From NCBI GenBank assembly GCA_030639495.1, contig DAOWCP010000063.1:1-14743 (forward strand): DNA of 14,743 bases, in the 5' to 3' direction. A program made the translations under genes and the position numbers. Each line of letters begins with the position of its first letter. The first letter of the stretch is position 1. The notes under the pieces were generated by a model that saw nothing but the letters and a program-made list of their open reading frames with translations, did not search any database and was not told the DNA's origin. Below are positions 1-6,908 of the stretch, in pieces. The DNA comes from JAGLTN01 sp023135255. GTDB lineage: Bacteria > Planctomycetota > Phycisphaerae > Sedimentisphaerales > Anaerobacaceae.

Positions 1-5
1 AAAAA

Positions 6-31
6 TGACCACGATTTGACCCTTTTTGACC
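6..31 (+). repeat. Three helically phased TGACC repeats
   Basis: TGACC occurs at 6-10, 17-21 and 27-31, so the starts are 11 and 10 bases apart, close to one DNA helical turn. The last two copies share the longer form TTGACC. This could be a cooperative protein-binding site for a gene left of the window or for the HEPN gene. It could also be chance in a T-rich region. No promoter could be tied to it. Confidence 0.3.
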
Positions 32-320
32 AAAAATAACAGGGGGTAAATGGGGGTTTTGTGGGTTTTTGGGTTAATAGCAAGGTTTTTTTGTTTTTTT
101 TGGTGAATTTCGGGTGAATTTTTGGTTTTCGGCAGGGATTTGAAGAGTTTTGATGCTGAGTTTGTATTGTATTTACTGTATTTGGGGGGTATGATGTTTT
201 TGGATTTGCAGCTTTTGAGGAAGTTGGCAGTTTAGAGGTTAGAGGTTTAGTTGGGAAGTTTTGGAAGACAGGCCTTTAGTTTTAATTTTTTGTGGGAATT
301 TTGTTTTGTGTTTGGCCGTA

Positions 321-372
321 GTAATTCCGACTCCGACGAGTTCAATGGGTGACCCATTCTCGCCGGAATTAC
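321..372. repeat. 52-bp interrupted palindrome (REP/MITE-like hairpin)
   Basis: The outer arms GTAATTCCG (321-329) and CGGAATTAC (364-372) are perfect reverse complements. The centre AATGGGT (344-350) and ACCCATT (352-358) is a perfect stem around one base. Between them CGAG (337-340) pairs with CTCG (359-362). The whole segment can fold into one long stem with a few bulges. It ends 36 bases before the ATG of the HEPN gene and marks the step into AT-rich DNA. It has no U-tract after it, so it does not look like a normal terminator. A dispersed palindromic element or the end of a small non-autonomous mobile element is the likeliest reading. Confidence 0.65.
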
Positions 373-408
373 AGCTCAGTTTATTATATTGCTTTTACAG
401 GTATTTAT

Positions 409-1185
409 ATGAATAACGAATTGAAAAAAATTAAAGATAGCTTTAATGATAATATACAAAAAATAAAAAAGTTAATGTCCTTAGATGAAATCATTGTCGA
501 TTTTTCTTTGCTGGCATTGCACAAAGCAAAAAAAGCAGAAGAAAAATGGGATTGTGATAAACATCCTAGTTACAACATTTCTAATGAGATTAATCAAATA
601 AAGAATATAAGAGAAAACGAATCTTTGAAGCCATCCTATCAGATTATGCTTAATCAATGCGTTGTTCTTCTTGTTTCATATTTTAGTTCAGCGGTTGAAG
701 ATATATTTAAGGAGTCATTTAAATATAAAATTAAGAACGGGGAATTGGATGAGTTAGGAAAAGAAGAGATTAAAATAACAATAGATCAATTTATTTTCGG
801 TGAAATTGAAGATATGTTTGTTGCTAAAAAAGATATTAGCTTTCAAGATATGCAGAGCATTCGCAGGTCTTTTAAAGAATATATTGGAGTTTCTGAAAAA
901 GATAGAGAAAGAGACAAAGATGTTGATAATATTGTTTTTGGTCAAGCTTGTAGGAATTGTATAGTTCATGCTGGTGGATTTATGAACTCAAAAACTTTTG
1001 GCCAGATTAAAACGGCTAAAAACCGTACTATAAAAACACAAATAAGATTAACAGATAATATTTTATTTGAGGAAGATGAAGTTAATGCAGTGAAAGATAG
1101 CATGGTTGCATTTATTAATAATCTTGTAGTAAAAGTTTGTAAGGCATTAGAGGTTGAAAACGCAGATAAAGAAGCAGATTTGTGA
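409..1185 (+). CDS. HEPN-motif protein, putative RNase, orphan
   Basis: A 258-residue, mostly alpha-helical, Lys/Glu/Ile-rich protein without signal peptide or membrane segment. Near the C-terminus it has R-N-C-I-V-H (Arg182 to His187), which fits the R-x4-6-H signature of HEPN-superfamily RNases. The preceding helix around residues 84-104 (VVLLVSYFSSAVEDIF) also suits that fold. HEPN proteins include toxin, CRISPR-associated and anti-phage RNases. Without a recognisable partner here, the role is inferred only. I chose the ATG at 409; an in-frame GTG at 349 would translate half of a long hairpin into an unlike N-terminus. Upstream spacing shows only a weak AGG. The gene is far more AT-rich than its neighbours and has no operon partner (sulfatase starts 218 bases later from its own promoter), which suggests horizontal acquisition. 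No nucleotidyltransferase antitoxin lies beside it. Confidence 0.7.
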   Translation: MNNELKKIKDSFNDNIQKIKKLMSLDEIIVDFSLLALHKAKKAEEKWDCDKHPSYNISNEINQIKNIRENESLKPSYQIMLNQCVVLLVSYFSSAVEDIFKESFKYKIKNGELDELGKEEIKITIDQFIFGEIEDMFVAKKDISFQDMQSIRRSFKEYIGVSEKDRERDKDVDNIVFGQACRNCIVHAGGFMNSKTFGQIKTAKNRTIKTQIRLTDNILFEEDEVNAVKDSMVAFINNLVVKVCKALEVENADKEADL

Positions 1186-1270
1186 AATTAAGTTATAAGG
1201 GTTTTGGTGGGCAACGAGTTGTCCAGGTTACGGGTTGTTGAAATTTGTGGTGGGGGATTTAGGGGATAGA

Positions 1271-1311
1271 AGAAATGGATCCCCGCATGCGCGAGGAGAT
1301 AAAAGGGGGGA
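1271..1311. repeat. Degenerate dispersed-repeat remnant
   Basis: The sequence around ATGGATCCCCGCATGCGCG followed by AGGAGAT resembles a decayed copy of the common bacterial intergenic palindrome of the type TGGATYCCCGC...GCGGGRATGA. The left arm CCCCGC and the right GCG(A)GG are still recognisable and can form a short stem. It sits between the HEPN gene and the sulfatase promoter. The family match is from memory of such elements, not from a search. Confidence 0.35.
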
Positions 1312-1315
1312 TTGA

Positions 1316-1343
1316 TTGACATGGGGTGGGATGTTTGTATAAT
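1316..1343 (+). promoter_or_regulatory. Consensus sigma70-type promoter of the sulfatase
   Basis: TTGACA at 1316-1321 and TATAAT at 1338-1343 are both perfect matches to the housekeeping consensus, with a 16-base spacer. Transcription would start near 1350, giving a leader of about 54 bases before the sulfatase ATG at 1404. The in-frame GTG at 1326 lies inside this promoter, which argues against it as a start codon. The match is visible directly; activity is inferred. Confidence 0.7.
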
Positions 1344-1403
1344 TTTGGGGAGTTGGGTTTTGTTGTTATGGTGGTAGTGTTTTTTTATTGGGGTGTTTTT
1401 TTT

Positions 1404-3062
1404 ATGCTTAGACGTGAATTTCTTAAGAGGGTTGCTTTGGGGGTTGGGGGTATTGTTGGGGCTGCTTATGGTGGGGGGATTGGGATCGGGGATAGGAATG
1501 TTGGTGTTGCGGGGAGGCCTAACATTGTTTTTATACTTGCGGATGATCTGGATTTTGATGAGATCGGGGTTTATGATAATGGTAAATTCCCTTGTCGCAG
1601 TGGGGCGGTTGATGGGGGGTATGCTAAGGGGTTCTCTTACGGCAATAGTGATATGGGGACTGCTAACATTGATTCTCTGGCGAAAGATGGTGCGGTTGCT
1701 AATCGTTTTTATGTGACTACGTCGATATGTACGCCTAGCAGATATTCGTTTTTTACTGGTAAGTATGCATCTCGTTGTCCGGCGTATCAGAAAGAATTTC
1801 CGGCGGGGACGCAGGCAAATCTTGCGTGGCAGGCTCATATCGCCCCTGATGAGGATAATGTATTTAAGCAGTTGCAGGGGCTTGGATATGTTACTGGTAT
1901 GTTTGGGAAATGGCATAATGGCGTGCCAGCTGGGCGGGTTCGGAAGGTTAGATACGATGCTGATCCGCTTGATGGGGAGGTGCAAAAGAAGGTCACGGAG
2001 ATGTACGAGACAAATATCGCTTATTTGAAAAACGGGATGGGGTTTGATAGTGTTGGCCGAATGCATTTCAGCAATAAGGAAGAGCTTGGTTTGCCTAAGG
2101 CGTTGGCAGTGCATAATCTGGAATGGGTTGCAGAGGGTGCGGAGGATTTTATTGAGGCGAATAAGAATCGGCCTTTCATGCTGTATTTGCCTTTGACGGT
2201 GCCGCATGGTAATTATAACAAGAGGTTTTTGAAAAGTGATGTGCGATGCACTCCGGCGGGGAAGTTGGCGACGGAGCCTAAGTGTGGTATGGCCAGCAGA
2301 GCGGAGATTGCAAAGCGTATGAAGGATTTGGGGGTTAAGGATATGCGGCTTGCGATGGCGGCGTATCTGGATGAATTTACGGGGGCGGTTATGAAAAAAA
2401 TCGAAGACAGCGGACTTCGCGATAATACGCTGTTTATATTTACGAGCGATCATCAGGCGAGGGGGAAGTTTACGTGTTATGAGAGCAGCAGGGTGCCTTT
2501 TATTGCGCGTTGGCCTAAGAGGGTTAAGGCGGGCAGTGAGATAGACGGTCTCTGCGCGAATATTGATGTGCCGGCGATGCTGTTAGAGGCTGCTGGTGGT
2601 GAGGTGCCTGCGTCGATGATAGAAGATGGGGTTAGTTTTTATGATCAGCTTGTTGGTAAGGGTGATAGTAATAAGCGGGAGTCTTTGTTTTTGGAATGTG
2701 CGAATATCCGGGCGGTTGTGACGGAGAGATATAAATATATTGCGAATCGGCCTGGGGAGGCTGCGCTTGAGGCGATGGCTAAGGAGGCTGAGGAATTTAA
2801 AAGAAACGGGAAAAAGCGGCGGATAAGCTGGGATGGTACGCCTAATCCGCATCCTATTGAGTGGGGTGAGGGGGTTCGGTATAACAGCGATGCTGACTTT
2901 AAATGCTATTTTGATGTTGATCAGCTTTATGATCTGAAAGAGGATGTGTTTGAGCAGAATAATCTTTATGGCAAGGATGAGTATGCGGGGCTGATTGCGA
3001 AGCTCAGGGCTATGCTGAAAAGCTATCAGGAAAAGTTGCCTCATACGTTTGAAATTGATTGA
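1404..3062 (+). CDS. Tat-exported formylglycine-dependent sulfatase
   Basis: A 552-residue type I sulfatase (alkaline phosphatase superfamily), hydrolysing sulfate esters, probably on sulfated polysaccharide; the exact substrate cannot be read. The N-terminus MLRREFLKRVALGVGG is a twin-arginine signal, so the folded enzyme should be exported. Visible active-site elements are ADD (Asp47, Asp48, metal), C-T-P-S-R (Cys109 for conversion to formylglycine, Arg113), GKWH (Lys169, His171), VPHG (His268), and SDH (Asp349, His350) followed by GKFTCYESSRVPF. The C-terminal part ends with the usual QLYDLKEDVFEQNNL segment. Length is normal. Start at ATG 1404 is chosen because the Tat motif begins there and a consensus promoter lies just upstream; the Shine-Dalgarno is poor. 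The 5' end is extremely G-rich on the coding strand: 32 G and 3 C in bases 1441-1500. No formylglycine-generating enzyme is in the window. Confidence 0.93.
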   Translation: MLRREFLKRVALGVGGIVGAAYGGGIGIGDRNVGVAGRPNIVFILADDLDFDEIGVYDNGKFPCRSGAVDGGYAKGFSYGNSDMGTANIDSLAKDGAVANRFYVTTSICTPSRYSFFTGKYASRCPAYQKEFPAGTQANLAWQAHIAPDEDNVFKQLQGLGYVTGMFGKWHNGVPAGRVRKVRYDADPLDGEVQKKVTEMYETNIAYLKNGMGFDSVGRMHFSNKEELGLPKALAVHNLEWVAEGAEDFIEANKNRPFMLYLPLTVPHGNYNKRFLKSDVRCTPAGKLATEPKCGMASRAEIAKRMKDLGVKDMRLAMAAYLDEFTGAVMKKIEDSGLRDNTLFIFTSDHQARGKFTCYESSRVPFIARWPKRVKAGSEIDGLCANIDVPAMLLEAAGGEVPASMIEDGVSFYDQLVGKGDSNKRESLFLECANIRAVVTERYKYIANRPGEAALEAMAKEAEEFKRNGKKRRISWDGTPNPHPIEWGEGVRYNSDADFKCYFDVDQLYDLKEDVFEQNNLYGKDEYAGLIAKLRAMLKSYQEKLPHTFEID

Positions 3063-3069
3063 TTATTTG

Positions 3070-3099
3070 TTGGCGAGGGGTGAGGGATGGGTGTATAAT
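3070..3099 (+). promoter_or_regulatory. Possible promoter upstream of argG
   Basis: TATAAT at 3094-3099 lies 18 bases after TTGGCG (3070-3075), a fair -35 match. A second TATAAT occurs at 3109-3114 without a good -35. Either would give an argG transcript with a leader of over 200 bases running through the two hairpins at 3148-3194. Evidence is sequence similarity only. Confidence 0.25.
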
Positions 3100-3144
3100 C
3101 CGGGGTCGTATAATTTTACTTGTGGATTCGGTTGTTTGTGTAAA

Positions 3145-3285
3145 GAACCCCCTCTAAAGAGGGGGCTAAACGAGATGGAATTCCGCAAGCGGAAAGACAG
3201 AATAGATTTCCTTGGCAGGGCTCTTCGCTTTGCTTCGTGTCTCGGCTCGCTGTGCTCGGTCGAAATGACAAAGAGAGACAGCAAT
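3145..3285. repeat. Composite of hairpins and dispersed-repeat sequence
   Basis: Two tight inverted repeats lie here: CCCCCTCT (3148-3155) with AGAGGGGG (3158-3165), and TTCCGC (3181-3186) with GCGGAA (3189-3194). To the right, 3215-3276 is a run of TTCG/CTCG-like microrepeats ending in CGGTCGAAATGACA. Read on the minus strand this begins TGTCATTTCGACCGAGC, a form typical of dispersed intergenic repeats in many genomes. The block lies between the sulfatase and argG. The first hairpin could slow or end transcription, but no U-run follows it. Family assignment is from memory. Confidence 0.5.
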
Positions 3286-3335
3286 GATGGATAATTACAG
3301 ATTATGATGGTTTTTATATTTATAGGGATAATGTG

Positions 3336-4565
3336 ATGGCTAAAAATAAAAAAATTGTTTTGGCGTATAGCGGCGGGCTTGATACGAGTGTTATTTTGCC
3401 TTGGCTTAAAGAGACTTATGGGTATGAGGTAATTGCTTTTGCGGCTGAGCTGGGGCAGGGGGATGAATTGCAAGGGATTAAGAAAAAGGCAATGGCTACG
3501 GGTGCGGTTAAGTGCATTGTTCGGGACCTGCGTAAGGAGCTGGTGGAGGATTATATCTGGCCTATGCTTAAGAGCGGGGCTATTTATGAGCATGATTATC
3601 TTTTGGGGACGAGTATAGCTCGGCCTTTGATCGCTAAGCATCAGGTTGAGATCGCTCAGCAGGAAGGGGCGGTTGCGGTTGCTCATGGCGCTACGGGTAA
3701 GGGGAATGACCAGGTGAGGTTCGAGCTGACGTTTATGGCGCTTGATCCTACGCTTGAAATTGTTGCGCCGTGGAAGGATGAGAATTTCGAATTGACATCG
3801 CGTGAGGCGGCGGTCGATTATGCTAAGAAGCGCAATATCCCTATCGAGCAGAGTAAGAAGAAAATATATTCTCGTGACAGGAACTTGTGGCATATCAGTC
3901 ATGAGGGGGCTGACCTTGAGGAGCCTTGGAATGAGCCTAAGGACAATCTGTTTGTGATGAGCAGGGTGGTGTCGAAGACGCCTAATAAGGCTGACTATGT
4001 GGAGATCGGTTTTAAGGAAGGTGTGCCGGTTCGGCTTAATGGTAAGGCTGTCGGCGGGGTGAAGATGATCGAAGAGCTTAACGCTATTGGCGGAAAGCAT
4101 GGTGTTGGGCAGAGCGATCTGGTTGAGAATCGGCTTGTCGGGATGAAGAGCAGGGGCGTTTATGAGACACCTGGCGGGACTATCCTGATGGCGGGACATA
4201 AGGCGGTTGAGAGTTTGACGCTTGACAGGGAAACTATGCATTATAAACAGATAGTTGCGCTGAAGTATGCGGAGCTGGTTTATTACGGGCAGTGGTTCTG
4301 CGGATTGCGGGAGGCTATCGATGCGTTTGTCGATGTTACGCAGAGGAATGTCACGGGGACGGTTCGGCTTAAATTGTTTAAGGGCAGGTGCTCTCTGGCA
4401 GGGGTTAAGAGCCCGAAGAGCTTGTACAGGGGCGACTTGGCGAGCTTTACGATGGGCGCGGAGTATAACTCGATGGATGCGACCGGGTTTATCAGGCTTT
4501 TCGGTTTGCCGATGAAGGTGGCTGGCGCTGTGAACAGAAAAGGTGCAACGAAGAAAAAGAAATAA
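3336..4565 (+). CDS. argG: Argininosuccinate synthase
   Basis: A 409-residue cytoplasmic enzyme that joins citrulline and aspartate with ATP to give argininosuccinate, the penultimate step of arginine synthesis. The N-terminal ATP-pyrophosphatase loop YSGGLDTS (residues 11-18) and the HGATGKGNDQVRF segment (117-129) are intact. Length is typical of the family (about 400). The tail is Lys-rich (KKKK). Start is ATG 3336 rather than GTG 3333, because it directly follows AGGGA at a suitable distance and gives the expected MAKNKKIVLAYSGG N-terminus. argH does not follow; a URO-D-family gene does, 20 bp downstream in the same direction. Confidence 0.98.
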   Translation: MAKNKKIVLAYSGGLDTSVILPWLKETYGYEVIAFAAELGQGDELQGIKKKAMATGAVKCIVRDLRKELVEDYIWPMLKSGAIYEHDYLLGTSIARPLIAKHQVEIAQQEGAVAVAHGATGKGNDQVRFELTFMALDPTLEIVAPWKDENFELTSREAAVDYAKKRNIPIEQSKKKIYSRDRNLWHISHEGADLEEPWNEPKDNLFVMSRVVSKTPNKADYVEIGFKEGVPVRLNGKAVGGVKMIEELNAIGGKHGVGQSDLVENRLVGMKSRGVYETPGGTILMAGHKAVESLTLDRETMHYKQIVALKYAELVYYGQWFCGLREAIDAFVDVTQRNVTGTVRLKLFKGRCSLAGVKSPKSLYRGDLASFTMGAEYNSMDATGFIRLFGLPMKVAGAVNRKGATKKKK

Positions 4566-4585
4566 CAGCAGGAGTGTGTTTGTAG

Positions 4586-5638
4586 ATGAGTTTTGAGCCT
4601 GATTATCGAAATATTTTAGATGCCGCGAATAATAAAAGATCAGCGAGACTTGGTTTGTATGAGCATTTTATTAATGCTGAATTTATGGAGAAGCTTAAGG
4701 GCAGTAAGTTTGCAGAGCTTGAGGGCGGCGATGAGGGGGATTTGAAAGAATTTTTCGCTAACTACTGCGGATTTTATCGTGAGATGACTTATGATACGGT
4801 TTCTTTTGAGGCGTGTGTAACGCAGATTTTGCCTGATGCGGGTGCGCTTTTGGGTGAAGGGGCTGGGCCTATACAGAGCAGGGCTGACTTCGAGAGTTAT
4901 CCATGGGATGAGCTGGCGGAGATGTACAGGCAGATGGCGGATAAGAAATTTAAAGTTCTCGGCGAGGCGATGCCTGCGGGGATGAAGGGTATCGGCGGGG
5001 TCGGGAACGGGATATTCGAAGTTAGTGAGGATCTGGTCGGGTTCGAGCAGCTTTGCTATATGCAGGTCGATGATCCGGCGCTGTTTGCTGAGCTTTATGT
5101 GAAAATCGGCGATCTGTTCGTTGAGATATGGTCGAATTTTTTAGATAAGTACGGCGATATTTACGCGGTTTGCAGGATGGGCGACGACCTTGGGTTTAAG
5201 ACGGGGACGCTGCTATCGCCCGGTGCGATTATTGCTAATATTGTGCCACAGTATAAGAGGGTTATTGAGCTGGTTAAAAAAGCTGGTAAGCCTTTTTTGT
5301 TTCACTCGTGCGGGAATATTTTTTCTGTGATGGATGAGATCGTTGCAGCGGGTATTAGTGCAAAGCATTCCAATGAGGATGCTATATCGCCTTACGAAAA
5401 GTGGATCGAGCTATATGGTGACAAACTCGGCATGTTCGGCGGGATCGATGTTGATCTGCTCTGCCAGAGGCCCGCGGATGAAGTTTTTGATTATGTTGTT
5501 GAGTATGGGACCAAGTACCGCAGGGTTGCTAACGGGTATGCTTTGGGGTCGGGTAATTCGATCCCGGAATATGTGCCTGTCGATGGGTATCTGGCGATGG
5601 TGCGGGCAGCTGCGAAGATCAGAGAAAATGAAGGTTAA
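4586..5638 (+). CDS. Uroporphyrinogen decarboxylase (URO-D) family protein
   Basis: A 350-residue TIM-barrel protein of the URO-D superfamily, which holds HemE and also the MtaA/CmuA-type corrinoid methyltransferases. It lacks the N-terminal RQAGR-type substrate motif of HemE, so it is probably not the haem enzyme. HSCGNI (His240, Cys242) matches the H-x-C zinc site of the methyltransferase branch. Near the C-terminus GSGNSIPEYVP (321-331) stands where such proteins often have a third Cys ligand; here that position appears to be Ser. An acidic MGDDLGFKTG segment (198-207) lies in the barrel. Start ATG 4586 has CAGGAG 11 bases upstream. It is close behind argG and probably co-transcribed, though a functional link is not evident. 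No corrinoid protein is nearby, so the substrate is unknown. Confidence 0.85.
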   Translation: MSFEPDYRNILDAANNKRSARLGLYEHFINAEFMEKLKGSKFAELEGGDEGDLKEFFANYCGFYREMTYDTVSFEACVTQILPDAGALLGEGAGPIQSRADFESYPWDELAEMYRQMADKKFKVLGEAMPAGMKGIGGVGNGIFEVSEDLVGFEQLCYMQVDDPALFAELYVKIGDLFVEIWSNFLDKYGDIYAVCRMGDDLGFKTGTLLSPGAIIANIVPQYKRVIELVKKAGKPFLFHSCGNIFSVMDEIVAAGISAKHSNEDAISPYEKWIELYGDKLGMFGGIDVDLLCQRPADEVFDYVVEYGTKYRRVANGYALGSGNSIPEYVPVDGYLAMVRAAAKIRENEG

Positions 5639-5702
5639 CTAAGGCGTTCAAAAATAATTAGAGCGGTTTTGAAAATTTTAAACACTATTAAAGGAATGAT
5701 AA

Positions 5703-6872
5703 GTGTCAACTGTGCCGGACTGGATATGGATTAGTTTTATATTTGCAACGGGCTGCTGCATCGGCAGTTTTTTGAATGTGGTGATCTACCGTTTGCCGAG
5801 GGGCAAGTCTATAGTGACGCCTCCATCGGCGTGTCCGGGGTGCGGGAACCTGATAAAATTTTATGACAATATTCCGCTTGTCTCCTGGCTTGTTTTGGGG
5901 GGCAGGTGCAGGAAGTGCAAGACGAAGATATCGGTTCGGTATTTTGTTGTTGAGCTTTTGACGGGGGGGATGTTTGTCGGGCTGTTTCTGCTTTACTACC
6001 ATACGACGGTCAGAGCTTCAATGGGTGACTTTATAGCTGACAAGAGCTGGTTCGTTTATGCGCTTCATTTGATTCTGATCGCGACGTTTATCGCGGCATC
6101 TGCGATCGATCTTGAGCTTTGGGTTATTCCTATCGGGCTATGCTGGTTTGTTACGGCGGCGGGGCTGATATGCTCGGCGGTCGGCGGATATGTGATGGAT
6201 TATCATTTTGTCAGCGGGAATTTTCTTTTGCCAGTCGCTTCGGCGAAGGTTGCGGCGATGAGCGGCGGGGCTTTTTTGGGGCTTATTATTTCTTTTGGGC
6301 TGCTTATGACGGGTATTTTGAAAAGAAGTTACGTAAATCCTGATGATAATAATGAGGCTGACCAGGGTGTGGGCGGAGACGATTCGGATAATTATAATCA
6401 TCGCCTTGAGATGCTGTGGGAGATTCTGTTTTTGCTGCCTATTATTGTGGGGTGCGTTGGTTCGTATCAGCTTGCTGCGAGGAATGAGGCGGTTGGTCAG
6501 TGGTGGCTTAATGCTTCGCAAGTGCCTTGGGTGGCTGGATTTACGGGCAGTTTGTGGGGGTATTTCGTAGGCTGCGCGGTGGTTTGGGCGACGAGGATAT
6601 TCGGTACGCTGGCGTTTGGGAAAGAGGCAATGGGGCTCGGCGATGTGCACCTTATGGGGGCGGCTGGGGCAGTGATAGGGCCTGTGATGGTGGTGGTTGC
6701 TTTCTTTATTGCACCGTTTTTCGGGTTGGCGTGGGCGGCTTTTCAAATGTTTTTTAAAAAAACAAGGCAAATTCCTTATGGTCCGTTCTTGTCAATGGGT
6801 ATATTTAGTGTTATGATTCTGAATGATACGGTTTTCAGATACCTGATAACCATGTTTTATATTGGACAATAA
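5703..6872 (+). CDS. Prepilin peptidase / N-methyltransferase (A24 family)
   Basis: A 389-residue polytopic inner-membrane aspartic protease that cleaves type IV prepilins or type II secretion pseudopilins and methylates the new N-terminus. The cytoplasmic methylation domain is present: GSFLNVVIYRLPRG followed by the tetracysteine set C44-P-G-C47 and C69-R-K-C72. Catalytic aspartates are probably Asp136 in AIDLELWVIP and Asp314 in the GLGDVHLMGAAG motif. Compared with the usual length of about 250-290 residues it carries an extra segment between roughly 205 and 290, including a hydrophilic Asp/Asn-rich loop (212-230) and at least one added membrane helix. Start is GTG 5703, with AAGGA eight bases upstream; an ATG at 5696 is out of frame. 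No pilin or pilus assembly gene lies in the window. Confidence 0.93.
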   Translation: MSTVPDWIWISFIFATGCCIGSFLNVVIYRLPRGKSIVTPPSACPGCGNLIKFYDNIPLVSWLVLGGRCRKCKTKISVRYFVVELLTGGMFVGLFLLYYHTTVRASMGDFIADKSWFVYALHLILIATFIAASAIDLELWVIPIGLCWFVTAAGLICSAVGGYVMDYHFVSGNFLLPVASAKVAAMSGGAFLGLIISFGLLMTGILKRSYVNPDDNNEADQGVGGDDSDNYNHRLEMLWEILFLLPIIVGCVGSYQLAARNEAVGQWWLNASQVPWVAGFTGSLWGYFVGCAVVWATRIFGTLAFGKEAMGLGDVHLMGAAGAVIGPVMVVVAFFIAPFFGLAWAAFQMFFKKTRQIPYGPFLSMGIFSVMILNDTVFRYLITMFYIGQ

Positions 6873-6908
6873 AAATGGATTTTAATAATATTTAAAAGGA
6901 GGTTTCGG

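Larger units (their letters stand above)
1..408. other. Gene-free leader region with palindrome
   Basis: No convincing coding region is visible in this stretch. It is strongly G/T-rich on the + strand with long T and G runs, and it has few C residues between about 40 and 320. It contains three TGACC copies spaced 11 and 10 bases apart (6-31), a short direct repeat of the type TAGAGGTT around 233-252, and the interrupted palindrome listed separately at 321-372. Any gene to its left ends outside the window. Confidence 0.6.

Noticed and set aside
321..372. Integron attC site or cassette boundary
   Set aside because: The arms lack the GTTRRRY and RYYYAAC core sites, and no second copy was found on the right side of the HEPN gene.
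349..408. GTG start extending the HEPN protein by 20 residues
   Set aside because: It lies inside the palindrome and the added residues do not resemble the rest of the protein; ATG 409 starts the Lys-rich helical body.
1326..1403. GTG start extending the sulfatase by 26 residues
   Set aside because: The codon lies between the -35 and -10 elements of a perfect consensus promoter, and the extension would bury the Tat signal inside the protein.
1188..2453. Long open antisense frame opposite the sulfatase (421 codons)
   Set aside because: The product is an Arg/His/Pro/Ile-rich string with no domain or membrane pattern. It is opposite a sulfatase with all catalytic motifs and is explained by the strong G/T bias of the + strand.
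3148..3165. Intrinsic terminator after the sulfatase
   Set aside because: The stem is strong but no U-tract follows on either strand; kept only as a hairpin in the repeat block.
3049..3294. Small + strand frame after the sulfatase (81 codons)
   Set aside because: It is mostly a translation of the hairpins and dispersed-repeat sequence, and its start lies within the sulfatase 3' end.
3063..4241. Long open antisense frame opposite argG (392 codons)
   Set aside because: Low-complexity composition without recognisable motif, lying over an unmistakable argininosuccinate synthase and the upstream repeat block.
4586..5638. HemE, uroporphyrinogen decarboxylase of haem synthesis
   Set aside because: The N-terminal Arg-rich substrate motif of HemE is missing and the H-x-C site belongs to the methyltransferase branch.
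6862..6891. Promoter for the OmpA-family gene (TTGGAC, 18 bases, TAATAT)
   Set aside because: Transcription would begin within the Shine-Dalgarno sequence at 6894-6902, which would leave almost no leader.
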